Shown here one piece after another: positions 1-7,999 of a stretch of DNA of 64,000 nt. The stretch comes from Belliella kenyensis (GTDB taxonomy: Bacteria > Bacteroidota > Bacteroidia > Cytophagales > Cyclobacteriaceae). Below the pieces are notes generated by a model. That model ran no database searches and was not told the DNA's origin. It saw only the letters and a list, made by a program, of their open reading frames with translations. Location of the stretch: the NCBI RefSeq assembly GCF_022549675.1, contig NZ_JAKZGR010000003.1:62001-126000 (forward strand). The letters are read 5' to 3'. The number at the start of each line of letters is the position of its first letter. The first letter of the stretch is position 1. A program made the translations under genes and the position numbers.

Positions 1-13
1 GCAAACGACCATT

Positions 14-562
14 ATGCAAAAGAGACTCGTACTGGATCAAAGGCAAATAGAAATCATTCTCAAGCGATTTTGCCATCAATTGATTGAAAATCATGATACT
101 TTTGAAAATACCGTGCTACTAGGTCTACAACCTAGAGGACCTATCGTTTTGGATAAGATTGCGGCGAAGCTCAAAGAAATTACAGGATTAGATATTCCAT
201 TTGGATATTTGGATGCCACTTTTCACAGAGATGACTTTAGGAGAAGAGATTTTCCACTCAAAGCCAATGAAACCAAGATTAACTTTTTGATAGAAGGAAA
301 ACGCGTGGTTTTGGTCGATGATGTTCTGTACAAAGGTCGGTCAGTCAGGGCAGCAATGGATGCAATGATTGCCTTTGGAAGGCCAGCCAAGGTAGAGCTG
401 ATGGTCTTGGTAGACCGAAAGTTTACCAGAGATTATCCCATTATGCCAGATTACTGCGGATTGAAAGTCAATACCCTGGAGAGTCAATACGTCATCGTAG
501 AATGGGCTGCCAATGGTTTTGAGAATGATGGTATTTGGATCACAGAAAAAGAGAAAAATTAA
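14..562 (+). CDS. pyrR: PyrR-type pyrimidine regulator / uracil phosphoribosyltransferase
   Basis: A 182-residue type I phosphoribosyltransferase. The PRPP-binding loop VVLVDDVLYKGRS lies at residues 98-110, and the basic stretch HRDDFRRRD at 71-79 is characteristic of PyrR. Family members bind the pyr mRNA leader in Gram-positive bacteria and also convert uracil plus PRPP to UMP; whether RNA attenuation operates in this lineage is not shown here. The stop codon is one base before the pyrB start, so the two genes form an operon. Only 13 bases precede the start, so the promoter and any leader lie outside the window. Confidence 0.9.
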   Translation: MQKRLVLDQRQIEIILKRFCHQLIENHDTFENTVLLGLQPRGPIVLDKIAAKLKEITGLDIPFGYLDATFHRDDFRRRDFPLKANETKINFLIEGKRVVLVDDVLYKGRSVRAAMDAMIAFGRPAKVELMVLVDRKFTRDYPIMPDYCGLKVNTLESQYVIVEWAANGFENDGIWITEKEKN

Positions 563-563
563 C

Positions 564-1487
564 ATGTCACAACTCAGCACAAGACACTTACTGGGAATAA
601 AAGATATCAATGAAGAAGATATCCGATTGATCTTCGAGACTGCGGATAATTTCAAAGAAGTCATCAATCGCCCCATCAAAAAAGTGCCTTCACTAAGAGA
701 TATTACAATTGCCAACATATTTTTCGAGAATTCTACAAGGACAAAACTCTCGTTTGAACTCGCAGAGAAGCGCCTTTCGGCTGATATTGTCAATTTTTCT
801 TCCAGCAATAGTTCAGTCAAAAAAGGAGAAACTCTAATCGATACGGTCAACAACATCCTCTCTATGAAAGTAGATATGGTAGTCATGAGGCACAGTAGCC
901 CAGGAGCGCCCCATTTTCTTTCGAAAAATATCAAAGCAAATATTGTAAATGCAGGCGATGGGACGCACGAGCATCCTACGCAGGCGCTTTTGGATTCATT
1001 TTCTATCAGGGAAAAGCTGGGGGATGTTGCAGGTAAGAAAGTTGCAATCATTGGTGATATTTTGCACTCCAGGGTGGCGCTTTCCAATATCTTCTGCCTT
1101 CAAAAGTTAGGTGCAGAAGTCATGGTCTGTGGACCGATCACTTTGATTCCCAAGCATATCGCTAGCCTAGGTGTAAAAGTAGAGTACGATGTGCGCAAAG
1201 CCTTGGCTTGGTGTGATGTAGCAAATGTACTGAGGATTCAGCTGGAAAGGCAGCAGATCAAATACTTTCCTTCACTCAGGGAATACTCGCTGTACTATGG
1301 TATCAATAAAAAGATGCTAGATAATCTAGATAAAGAGATTGTTATTATGCATCCAGGACCTATCAATAGAGGTGTGGAATTGAATTCCGATGTAGCAGAC
1401 AGCAAGCAATCTATCATCCTCAATCAGGTAGAGAATGGAGTCGCTGTCAGGATGGCGGTGTTGTATTTGCTGGCAGGAGGGAAGTAG
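564..1487 (+). CDS. pyrB: Aspartate carbamoyltransferase catalytic subunit
   Basis: A 307-residue protein that joins carbamoyl phosphate and aspartate, the committed step of pyrimidine synthesis in the cytosol. The carbamoyl-phosphate motif STRTKLSF is at residues 57-64, HPTQ at 137-140, and the aspartate-loop motif HPGPINRG lies near residue 268. The ATG at 564 is chosen because it gives the normal family N-terminus one base after the pyrR stop; a longer in-frame start at 513 lies inside pyrR and adds unrelated residues. Length is that of the catalytic subunit. No regulatory subunit PyrI follows, in line with PyrR-linked pyrB genes. Confidence 0.95.
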   Translation: MSQLSTRHLLGIKDINEEDIRLIFETADNFKEVINRPIKKVPSLRDITIANIFFENSTRTKLSFELAEKRLSADIVNFSSSNSSVKKGETLIDTVNNILSMKVDMVVMRHSSPGAPHFLSKNIKANIVNAGDGTHEHPTQALLDSFSIREKLGDVAGKKVAIIGDILHSRVALSNIFCLQKLGAEVMVCGPITLIPKHIASLGVKVEYDVRKALAWCDVANVLRIQLERQQIKYFPSLREYSLYYGINKKMLDNLDKEIVIMHPGPINRGVELNSDVADSKQSIILNQVENGVAVRMAVLYLLAGGK

Positions 1488-1568
1488 TTGTAAGGAAGAG
1501 TTTTATGATGGATCGGGCATATTCTACTTAAAAAGGGCTGGGTTTACTGAATAAATGTTGATGTCTTT

Positions 1569-1994
1569 TTATTTCAAAGAGCTTAGGAACTCTTTTGGAG
1601 ACATGATTGCTAAATTGCTATTTTTATAATCTTTCGTATTTCTGGTAATTATGATAGAGATCTTCTGGTGGTTTTCTGCAGAAAAATTTTGTAGAGCATC
1701 TTCAAAATCAGAAAAGCCTGAGTTTATTGCGTCCAAAACAGACTTTTTATCAATTGTCACAATATCAAAAAGTATATTGGTGACTAGATTTCTGAAATGA
1801 TCGAGTATGTTCATATGTGACATGCCTAATCGCCTCAATAAATAGTATAAATTACTCAAGATGACTGGTGTTGTAAAGCCAAGAACCTCTTTTTTTTCAC
1901 ATAGATTGAGAATTGCTATAGCATCAGATGAAAAAGGTATGCGATCTGTCATGGCATCGAGGATAATATCTGAATCCAAAAGAACAGCTTTCAT
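1569..1994 (-). CDS. PIN-domain protein, probable toxin of a TA pair
   Basis: A 141-residue PIN-domain protein. The first acidic residue sits in LLDSDIILD at the N-terminus, a second acidic cluster is in SDFEDALQ, and a C-terminal aspartate is in TRNTKDY, matching the metal-binding positions of PIN ribonucleases. Such proteins usually cleave RNA and are held inactive by a partner antitoxin. The gene overlaps the upstream DUF6364-like gene by four bases (1991-1994), the usual antitoxin-toxin order. The target RNA cannot be deduced. Confidence 0.8.
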   Translation of the reverse strand: MKAVLLDSDIILDAMTDRIPFSSDAIAILNLCEKKEVLGFTTPVILSNLYYLLRRLGMSHMNILDHFRNLVTNILFDIVTIDKKSVLDAINSGFSDFEDALQNFSAENHQKISIIITRNTKDYKNSNLAIMSPKEFLSSLK

Positions 1995-2239
1995 AGCTTA
2001 AGGTGTTTTTCAGTCAATGCATCACTAAGTTCTTTTTTATAGTCAAAATTTTTCGGGAGTTTTATGACTCCAGTCAATTTTTTGACATTTGGTGTTATTT
2101 CTTGCTTTTCCCGATCTGTCGGAAGTGACTTCAAGTAATTTTCTATAATCTGCGACAGGCTTTTACCATGTTCTTTTGCAAAAGCCTTAGCCTTTTCGAT
2201 GACTGATTTGTCAATGGTCAATGTTAGTTTGGTACTCAT
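1991..2239 (-). CDS. DUF6364-like antitoxin
   Basis: A small protein of 82 residues starting at the ATG whose complement is at 2237-2239. A longer start at 2260 is possible, but the conserved beginning MSTKLTLTIDKSVIEKAK favours the shorter form. The N-terminal beta-strand followed by two helices resembles the ribbon-helix-helix fold of DUF6364 antitoxins, which bind their own promoter as well as the toxin. It overlaps the PIN gene by four bases, so the two are translationally coupled. Assignment rests on pattern and context. Confidence 0.7.
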   Translation of the reverse strand: MSTKLTLTIDKSVIEKAKAFAKEHGKSLSQIIENYLKSLPTDREKQEITPNVKKLTGVIKLPKNFDYKKELSDALTEKHLKL

Positions 2240-2561
2240 AAGAAATACGTGTAGTTTCAAGAGTAAATATACGTATAATTAGAGATTAAAGATATTGTAT
2301 TGTAGGATGTCAACATTGAATTTTGACTATTGATCTGAATAATTGTAAAGATAAACAAGTTATAAATTTAAAAGTAAGTCAATTCCAGTCATTCTACGAT
2401 ATAACAAACCATTGAAGAACCTAAGGCTACATATTATTGAATATCGGTCTTTTCTCATAAAACCAGCTGTTGGTACTAGGGATGTAGATGTGCTACTTTG
2501 GCTTTAAGTCAATAGAAGCCCGATTTATAGTGATGGGAAGTATGGTATAACATGTATAGAT
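2240..2561. other. Intergenic region upstream of the TA pair
   Basis: An AT-rich gap between the antitoxin start and the 3' end of the HxlR gene. It should hold the toxin-antitoxin promoter near 2240-2300. I see no open frame with coding character and no clear terminator or repeat. Confidence 0.5.
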
Positions 2562-2897
2562 TCACTTTTTATTCATGATATTTTCCAAGCCCCATTTTTC
2601 CATCTCATGGAGTATAGGAGATAAGCTTTTTCCCATTGCTGTTAATGAATATTCGACCCTCGGTGGTATTTCGTTGAATTGCACACGCAAAATCAAATTG
2701 TCTTGTTCCAATTCCCTTAATTGCTCTGTCAAGACTTTTCTGGATATAGAGGGTATCCGAGCGGCTATTTCTCCAAATCTCCTAGTCTCTGACCTGAGAC
2801 AGTACAATATGATTGGCTTCCATTTACCACCTATCAACTGAAGTATTCCAGTTACTGGACATTTAACTTCTTCGCTTATTTTGCCTTTAGTTACCAT
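2562..2897 (-). CDS. HxlR-family transcriptional regulator
   Basis: A 111-residue winged helix-turn-helix protein of the HxlR (MarR-like) type. It shows the family pattern: CPV near residue 13, GGKWKPIILYCL, RFGEIAARIP, the recognition-helix segment SRKVLTEQLRELE, and the wing PPRVEYSLT. HxlR proteins typically repress an adjacent, divergently transcribed oxidoreductase and respond to electrophiles or oxidants through the conserved cysteine. The divergent gene at 3007 is such an oxidoreductase, and the shared intergenic region contains GTTAC palindromes. Confidence 0.9.
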   Translation of the reverse strand: MVTKGKISEEVKCPVTGILQLIGGKWKPIILYCLRSETRRFGEIAARIPSISRKVLTEQLRELEQDNLILRVQFNEIPPRVEYSLTAMGKSLSPILHEMEKWGLENIMNKK

Positions 2898-2974
2898 TTA
2901 GTTACCACTTTTTCTTTTGTTACCTTTAGGTAACTTGTTACATTTAAATACTAATATTAGTTACTTTGTGTAAC
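2889..2974. promoter_or_regulatory. Palindromic operator cluster between hxlR-like gene and oxidoreductase
   Basis: Two inverted repeats share the half-site GTTAC: GTTACCTTTAGGTAAC at 2919-2934 (6-base arms, 4-base gap) and GTTACTTTGTGTAAC at 2960-2974. Two further GTTACC copies at 2890-2895 and 2901-2906 overlap the hxlR start. TTACTTTG at 2961-2968 differs from the TAnnTTTG element at one position, so a protein bound at 2960-2974 would block transcription of the divergent gene. Binding by the HxlR protein is inference from position. Confidence 0.6.
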
Positions 2975-3006
2975 AAATTTAATTTACAATATTTAAAAAG
3001 ACAAAT

Positions 3007-3891
3007 ATGATTTTAGTAACAGGAGCAAATGGACATTTTGGCAATGCCACAATCAATTTTCTATTAGAAAAAGGAGTTCAAGGCAATCAAATCTCAGCCT
3101 TGGTAAGAAAAGAGGAATCAGCAGTTGAATTCAGGAATAGAGGTGTGAATGCAGTTATTGGAGATTACGATAGTTACGATTCACTTCTGAATGCATTCAA
3201 AGGAGTTGATAAGCTTTTATTCGTATCGGGGAGCGATCTGCTCAATCGACTTTCTCAGCACCAGAATGTAATCAATGCAGCAAAAGAAGCTAGAGTAAAG
3301 CATATTGTATATACAAGTATCAGCGCTAAAAATGAGACAGAAACTTCGCCATTATGGCTTGTGGTAAAATCTCATCTTCAAACAGAACAATGGTTGAAAG
3401 AAAGTGGGGTTGATTTCACCATACTTAAAAACAACCTTTACATGGATCTAATCCCAGCTTTTGTAGGTGAAAAAGTGTTAGAAACAGGGCTGATTTATTT
3501 ACCCACTGAAGATGGTAAAGTAGGAGCAGTATTGCGTTCAGAATTGGCAGAGGCTACAGCCAAGGTCCTCATAGGTGTTGATCACGAAGGGAAAGTATAT
3601 GATTTTTCAAACCCAGAAGCTTTTTCTTATCAAGAAGTGGCAAAAGTGATTTCGGACATTACTGGAAAGTCTATAAACTATGTATCACCTAGTGCTGAGG
3701 AGTATGCTGATACATTGAGCAAATATGGTGTACCACAAGACTTCATCGAGCTGTTCTCAAGCTTTGCCGTAGCACAAGCACAGGGTGAGTTAGATACTAC
3801 AAATGATGATCTGGAAAAAATCCTTAATAGAAAACCTACAAGTATAAAAGAATTTTTAAGCCAAGTTTATACGCAAGCTACACCTATTTAA
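3007..3891 (+). CDS. NmrA-like NAD(P)-dependent oxidoreductase (QOR2-like)
   Basis: A 294-residue atypical short-chain dehydrogenase. The Rossmann motif VTGANGHFGNAT at residues 4-15 is the GxxGxxG nucleotide site. The rest resembles the NmrA/HSCARG group, including NAD(P)H:quinone oxidoreductase 2 (YtfG). These enzymes reduce quinones or act as redox sensors in the cytosol. The gene is divergent from an HxlR regulator, the same arrangement as in many quinone and electrophile response pairs. The substrate cannot be fixed from sequence. Confidence 0.85.
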   Translation: MILVTGANGHFGNATINFLLEKGVQGNQISALVRKEESAVEFRNRGVNAVIGDYDSYDSLLNAFKGVDKLLFVSGSDLLNRLSQHQNVINAAKEARVKHIVYTSISAKNETETSPLWLVVKSHLQTEQWLKESGVDFTILKNNLYMDLIPAFVGEKVLETGLIYLPTEDGKVGAVLRSELAEATAKVLIGVDHEGKVYDFSNPEAFSYQEVAKVISDITGKSINYVSPSAEEYADTLSKYGVPQDFIELFSSFAVAQAQGELDTTNDDLEKILNRKPTSIKEFLSQVYTQATPI

Positions 3892-3934
3892 GCAATAAAA
3901 AACTGATCTTATTTGGTTTTATCTACCCTTAATT

Positions 3935-4058
3935 CAATGTCGTTTAGTTTTGACCTGCCAGGTTTTCCATCAAATAGTGCATGTGCAAATAATTGTTTTT
4001 TCCCTAAACACAGAACAAACCTGGCAGGTATTCTCAGTTTAATTAAACGGCATTGACC
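3935..4058. repeat. Imperfect inverted repeat, MITE- or REP-like
   Basis: The left arm (3935-3966) contains CAATGTCGTTTAG and ACCTGCCAGGTTTT; the right arm (4017-4056) carries their complements AAACCTGGCAGGT and TTAAACGGCATTG, with about ten extra bases inside it. The ACCTGCCAGGT core is itself palindromic. The arms enclose about 50 bases with no coding capacity. This is the look of a small non-autonomous palindromic element; copies elsewhere in the genome would be needed to confirm it. Confidence 0.55.
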
Positions 4059-4152
4059 CTTAATTGGAAAATTGCACTTAAAAAAATGAGTAAATATTAT
4101 AATTGGTAGAAAAAGCTGCTTTTCATTTTTAAGCAAAATAGTATTCCGTTTC

Positions 4153-4161
4153 GGGGGGGGG
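4153..4161. repeat. Poly-G tract (9 G)
   Basis: Nine consecutive G in an otherwise AT-rich intergenic region, about 185 bases upstream of the first gene of the peptide-export locus and 60 bases upstream of a possible -7 element. Runs of this kind slip during replication and can also be hard to sequence. Confidence 0.7.
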
Positions 4162-4220
4162 TAACTAATTTATTAGAATTATATTTTAAATTTGAAACTA
4201 AGAAAAGTACAATTTTACTT

Positions 4221-4228
4221 TATTTTTG
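4221..4228 (+). promoter_or_regulatory. Possible -7 promoter element
   Basis: TATTTTTG matches the Bacteroidota -7 consensus TAnnTTTG. No TTG lies at the usual 17-19 base spacing, so the promoter is tentative. It would give a leader of about 115 bases before the gene at 4346. Confidence 0.35.
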
Positions 4229-4345
4229 CCTGAGGATTGGAACCAAGATTTTGAAATTTATTTTTTGTGTATTAATATTAAAAGTTGCTTGTTTTTAAGC
4301 TTTTGTTTTTGATATAGGGTTATTTTAAATTTTAATTGGTTATAT

Positions 4346-4975
4346 ATGAGGGTATTTGGATTGCTGGCTTTTTATGCAATTTGTCTTTTTGTAGTAGGTT
4401 TCTTGATGTTAGATACAGAAGCGATGCTAGTGAGTGAGCTTGCGCATCAAGTAGAAATTGAGATTCCTGAAAATGTGCTGTTGGATATGTTGGAAGAAAT
4501 GAGGTACTGGAGTAAGTTTTCAGCCTTACTTACTTTGGTGCTTTTGACAATTAAGTGCTTTTTGATGGCATTGGTGCTTTATGCGGGACTTTTCTTTGCC
4601 AATAGGCATCAAGGTGTCAAGTTAGGGAGACTTTTTAAGGTAGCGGTCTATGCAGAAAGTATTATTGTAATAGCAGGAATGGTAAAAGTAGTTATAGGAG
4701 CATTTTCTGATTTTACTTATACGGAGTTCTCGCTTTTTTATCCTTTGTCGGTTTTGAGTTTTCTAGACCCAGAGGCAATTCAACCTTTATGGTATTATCC
4801 ATTACAGTTGCTGAATGTATTTGAAATCATATACATTTTTTTATTGATTTATTTCTTTAGTCAAGAAATTGAAATCAAGAAAGCTGAAAGTTCCAAAGTT
4901 GTGTTGGGCTCATATCTTTTCTCTATGAGCTTTTGGTTGATTTTGATTTTGTTTTTAACCTTAAACTTTACCTAA
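4346..4975 (+). CDS. Integral membrane protein of the peptide-export locus, unknown function
   Basis: A 209-residue hydrophobic protein with about five membrane segments: residues 3-22, 58-84, 101-122, 153-171 and 186-207 (estimated by eye). A charged loop rich in Glu lies at about 35-55. I recognise no family; the layout with YPLSVLSF before the fourth segment is faintly Yip1-like but not enough for a name. It ends three bases before the thioredoxin-like gene and is the first gene of the operon that includes the C39 exporter, so a role in peptide maturation or export is inferred from context only. Confidence 0.7.
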   Translation: MRVFGLLAFYAICLFVVGFLMLDTEAMLVSELAHQVEIEIPENVLLDMLEEMRYWSKFSALLTLVLLTIKCFLMALVLYAGLFFANRHQGVKLGRLFKVAVYAESIIVIAGMVKVVIGAFSDFTYTEFSLFYPLSVLSFLDPEAIQPLWYYPLQLLNVFEIIYIFLLIYFFSQEIEIKKAESSKVVLGSYLFSMSFWLILILFLTLNFT

Positions 4976-4978
4976 GCC

Positions 4979-5518
4979 ATGGTGAGAAAAATAGTTTTGT
5001 TGTTTCTAGTTGTCGGGATGTTTGGTATGATTGGGCTTTTAGCTTGGAAATATCAGAAGAAATCAGAAAACATTGCCCAGATCAAAGAGCAGATTCAAAT
5101 TGCTCCTAATATTCGGCTAAAATCTTTTGATGAAGAGACATTCTCAATTAGTGATTTTGCCTCAGGAAGCCCATTGCTCATCATTTATTTCAACTCGACC
5201 TGTGAAATATGTAAGATTGAACTCAATGCCCTCAATGAGCGATTTACTGAATTTGGGTAAATCAATATACTATTGGTAAGTTCCCAAGAAAGGGAAGAGT
5301 TGGAAGGATTTATGGATAAATATCCATTTCTCTCCGAATCAAATATAAAAGTAGCATTGGATGAGGAGATGAAGCTTTCGGCTTACTTAGGGGTCAAATC
5401 TGTACCAAGTGTTTTTTGCTACGATTCCAAAGGGGAACTAATTGCCAACTATCAAGGACCTGTGAAATTGGACATCCTACTGGATAAGCTTTTGAACAGA
5501 AAGGAGGGAGAAAAATGA
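4979..5518 (+). pseudogene. TlpA-like thioredoxin-fold protein interrupted by an in-frame TAA
   Basis: One reading frame of 179 sense and stop codons encodes a membrane-anchored thioredoxin, but TAA at 5258-5260 splits it. The first part (93 residues) has an N-terminal membrane anchor (4-22) and the redox motif CEIC in FNSTCEICK. The second part continues in the same frame with INILLVSSQ and contains the cis-proline region VKSVPSVF, needed for the fold. No shift of frame is required, so this is a single nonsense change (TAA from CAA, AAA or GAA) or a base error. A TTG at 5273 could restart translation but would lack the CxxC. The last four bases overlap the exporter start (ATGA), so the gene was part of the operon. 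Confidence 0.85.
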
Positions 5519-7707
5519 AAGTAGCGATATCCAAACTAAAGAAGTTTCATGTAAGCCAATTGGGGGAATATGCCTGTGGCTTGGCTTGCCTGAGTACCAT
5601 CTCCAAATATCATGGTGGAGAAGTCACCCAGGAAAAGCTTCGTGATGTAAGTGGAACTACCATGTCTGGAACCACACTACTTGGTTTGATCCAAGCAGCC
5701 GCTGAGATTGGATTGGAGGCAAAGGGCTTTGAAGCTGAAGTCAAACACCTGAAAGAACAGGAATCTCCAGTGATTCTGCATGTGGTCATGGACAAGGTAA
5801 GAGAGCATTATATAGTGTGTTTTGGCTTTGATGGGGAGAGATTTTGGCTGAGTGATCCCGGAGTGGGGATTGTTTCTATGAATGAAACGGATCTGATGAA
5901 TATCTGGAAATCTAGTATTTTGCTTCAGGTAAATCCTACCGAAAAGTTCCAGACCCAAAAAATCCAATCCAACTCCAAAATGGATTGGTTCAAATCCCTG
6001 ATTGCAGAAGATATTCCAATTCTATTGGTTGCGACTGTTTTGGGGACTTTGATGGCTGTTACCGGACTTTCTACAGCGATTTTTTCCCAAAAACTGATTG
6101 ATGATTTTCTCCCCAACCAGACCTATGACAAAGCCATTTTGGGAGTGGTTGCCTTGGGGTTGCTTTTGCTGTTCAGGTCATTGCTTGGTTATTTCCAAGG
6201 GGTCTTTATGGCAAGGCAGGGTAGAGATCTGAATATCCGGATTGTATCATCTTTTATCGGAAAGATTTTGCATCTGCCGATGAAGTACTTCAAGGGCTTC
6301 AGTACAGGTGATTTGATTGCAAGGATGAATGATTCCCTTCGGATCAAAAATACCGTTTCCTTGATTACAGGAACAGTAATTATCAATCTATTGGTCGTGG
6401 TGGTGTCATTGGTCTTTGTGTTTTATCAATCTGCCATTATAGGATGGCTTTGTGTAGCGGGTTCTTTGGCTTTTCTCTTTGTGGGATGGAGGTATCACCG
6501 TCCTATCATTGCCAAACAAAAGGAAGTCATGGCAGCCCATGCACTGAATGAGACCCAATACATCGATAGTCTCACAGGGATTCAGGTTCTAAGGTCATAT
6601 GGCAGGGAGGATGTATTTCGCCAGCGGATCGATCAGGTTTATACCCATTATCAGACCAAGGGATATGATTTGGCTATTTTGGGCAATAACTTTTCCTTTT
6701 TCACGCAGATTATCGTAGCAGTGTTTACCAGTTTGCTTTTTGGAATGGGTGTTTATTTGGTTTTTCAGCAGAACCTGCAATTGGGTGAGCTGATGGCATT
6801 GATACAGGTAGGGAGTTCCATTATTCCTGCTGTGGCAGGATTGGTCGTTGCCAATATACAGTTTCAGGAAGCTAAAGTTGCATTTGACAGGATGCATGAG
6901 ATTGCAGGATTGAAAGAAGAAGATCAAACGATACCAGAGAGCACATCTAAAACTATCCATGCTGAATGTCTTATGGAAGTCGATCAGGTGATGTTCCGTT
7001 ACCCGGGGAGAAGTCCAATCCTGAAAGGGGTAAGCTTTGAGTTGCATGCAGGTCAGACCACAGCTTTGTTTGCCCCGGTAGGTACAGGGAAAAGTACACT
7101 GGTGGATTTGATTCAGCGCTTTTATATCCCGGAGCAAGGGAGCGTCCAAATGCCATTTTTGGGAATAGGAGAAATTAGCTTGAAACATTGGCGGGATCAA
7201 TTGGGGGTAGTAAACCAAAAAGAGAAGCTATTCAACAGTTCTGTTTTGGATAATATAGCTTTGAGCAATACCCAGGAGGAGCTGGAAGCTACAGCAAGAC
7301 TGCTCCAAGAATTGGGTTGGTGGGATATGTTTGCAGGATTGCCACAGGGAGTATTGACTCTCTGTGGAGAAGACGGCAGAAATCTCTCTGGCGGACAGCG
7401 ACAACTCGTGGGGCTGGCTAGGGCAATAGTCAGAAAACCAAAGATTCTAATCCTAGATGAAGCCACATCGGCGATGGATTATGGGACAGAGCGAAAGGTT
7501 CAGACCCTGGTGCGGGATTATGTGAGCAATACAGGTGCATCCCTTTTACTGATCACGCATCAGCCAACCTTGGCAGCGAGTACGGACAAGGTAATGATCT
7601 TGGAGCAAGGTCAAATATCTGCTTATGACACAGCGGGTGAACTACTGCAATCGGATAATTTGCTAAGCAGGACCTATCAAAATATGTTGGAACCAAACTG
7701 GAGATAA
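5515..7707 (+). CDS. Peptidase-containing ABC transporter (C39 protease + exporter)
   Basis: A 730-residue PCAT exporter: it removes the leader of double-glycine peptides and exports the core across the inner membrane. The N-terminal C39 domain (1-140) has the oxyanion Gln15, catalytic Cys21 in YACGLACL, His98 in REHYIV and Asp114 in LSDPG. The six-helix membrane domain spans about 155-450, and the ATPase about 480-720 with Walker A APVGTGKST (520-528), signature LSGGQ (624-628), Walker B ILILDEAT and switch His682. The first Gly of Walker A is Ala. The probable substrate is the GG-leader peptide encoded at 8000. The start overlaps the thioredoxin stop, and an HTH gene begins two bases downstream. 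Confidence 0.93.
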   Translation: MKVAISKLKKFHVSQLGEYACGLACLSTISKYHGGEVTQEKLRDVSGTTMSGTTLLGLIQAAAEIGLEAKGFEAEVKHLKEQESPVILHVVMDKVREHYIVCFGFDGERFWLSDPGVGIVSMNETDLMNIWKSSILLQVNPTEKFQTQKIQSNSKMDWFKSLIAEDIPILLVATVLGTLMAVTGLSTAIFSQKLIDDFLPNQTYDKAILGVVALGLLLLFRSLLGYFQGVFMARQGRDLNIRIVSSFIGKILHLPMKYFKGFSTGDLIARMNDSLRIKNTVSLITGTVIINLLVVVVSLVFVFYQSAIIGWLCVAGSLAFLFVGWRYHRPIIAKQKEVMAAHALNETQYIDSLTGIQVLRSYGREDVFRQRIDQVYTHYQTKGYDLAILGNNFSFFTQIIVAVFTSLLFGMGVYLVFQQNLQLGELMALIQVGSSIIPAVAGLVVANIQFQEAKVAFDRMHEIAGLKEEDQTIPESTSKTIHAECLMEVDQVMFRYPGRSPILKGVSFELHAGQTTALFAPVGTGKSTLVDLIQRFYIPEQGSVQMPFLGIGEISLKHWRDQLGVVNQKEKLFNSSVLDNIALSNTQEELEATARLLQELGWWDMFAGLPQGVLTLCGEDGRNLSGGQRQLVGLARAIVRKPKILILDEATSAMDYGTERKVQTLVRDYVSNTGASLLLITHQPTLAASTDKVMILEQGQISAYDTAGELLQSDNLLSRTYQNMLEPNWR

Positions 7708-7708
7708 G

Positions 7709-7918
7709 ATGGCAGGATTGAAGTATTACGAACGGACGAAACTCCTGATAGAGTTGATCGAGAAAAAGAAGACGGGAGGGCCTGGTGACTTGGCCAAGAC
7801 CATTGGTGTCTCCAAGAGAATGGTGTATTTAATTATTGATGATTTAAGATTAACACTTGGTAGGGATATCTGCTATTGTAAAGATGAAAAAAGTTATGTT
7901 TTTATCGAAAAAAGTTGA
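7709..7918 (+). CDS. Small HTH DNA-binding protein
   Basis: A 69-residue protein made almost entirely of one helix-turn-helix (HTH_11/DeoR-like) unit: GGPGDLAKTIGVSKRM then VYLIIDDLR, ending in a short wing (ICYCKDEKSYVF). There is no effector domain. Similar small HTH proteins occur beside bacteriocin-type genes in Bacteroidota, from memory of the family. It directly follows the exporter gene (one base between stop and start) and precedes the peptide gene, so it probably controls the peptide promoter. Two Cys in the wing region (CYC) could be redox-sensitive, which is speculation. Confidence 0.8.
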   Translation: MAGLKYYERTKLLIELIEKKKTGGPGDLAKTIGVSKRMVYLIIDDLRLTLGRDICYCKDEKSYVFIEKS

Positions 7919-7950
7919 TTTGGTGAAAGATTATTTCACTGATCCTATAA

Positions 7951-7958
7951 TATACTTG
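7951..7958 (+). promoter_or_regulatory. Possible -7 element of the GG-leader peptide gene
   Basis: TATACTTG differs from TAnnTTTG at one base and lies 42 bases before the peptide ATG. No TTG sits at the proper upstream distance. The segment from 7961 to the start codon is closely repeated at 10241, upstream of the decayed copy. Confidence 0.35.
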
Positions 7959-7999
7959 TATTGTTAAATAAATTATCAACCAAATAAATTAAATTTGTT

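Larger units (their letters stand above)
3892..4345. other. Intergenic region with palindromic repeat and poly-G tract
   Basis: About 450 bases without a convincing gene. The section contains an imperfect long inverted repeat (3935-4058), a run of nine G at 4153-4161, and a TATTTTTG match to the -7 consensus at 4221-4228 ahead of the peptide-export operon. A 75-codon minus-strand frame spans the repeat and is not considered a gene. Confidence 0.6.

Noticed and set aside
341-1087. 248-codon minus-strand open frame opposite pyrR/pyrB
   Set aside because: It lies fully antisense to two clear genes, shows no domain and has the composition of a complement of conserved coding sequence.
3909-4136. 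75-codon minus-strand open frame
   Set aside because: It spans the palindromic repeat and encodes no recognisable protein.
6595-7218. 207-codon minus-strand open frame
   Set aside because: Antisense to the C39 exporter, whose motifs are intact on the other strand.
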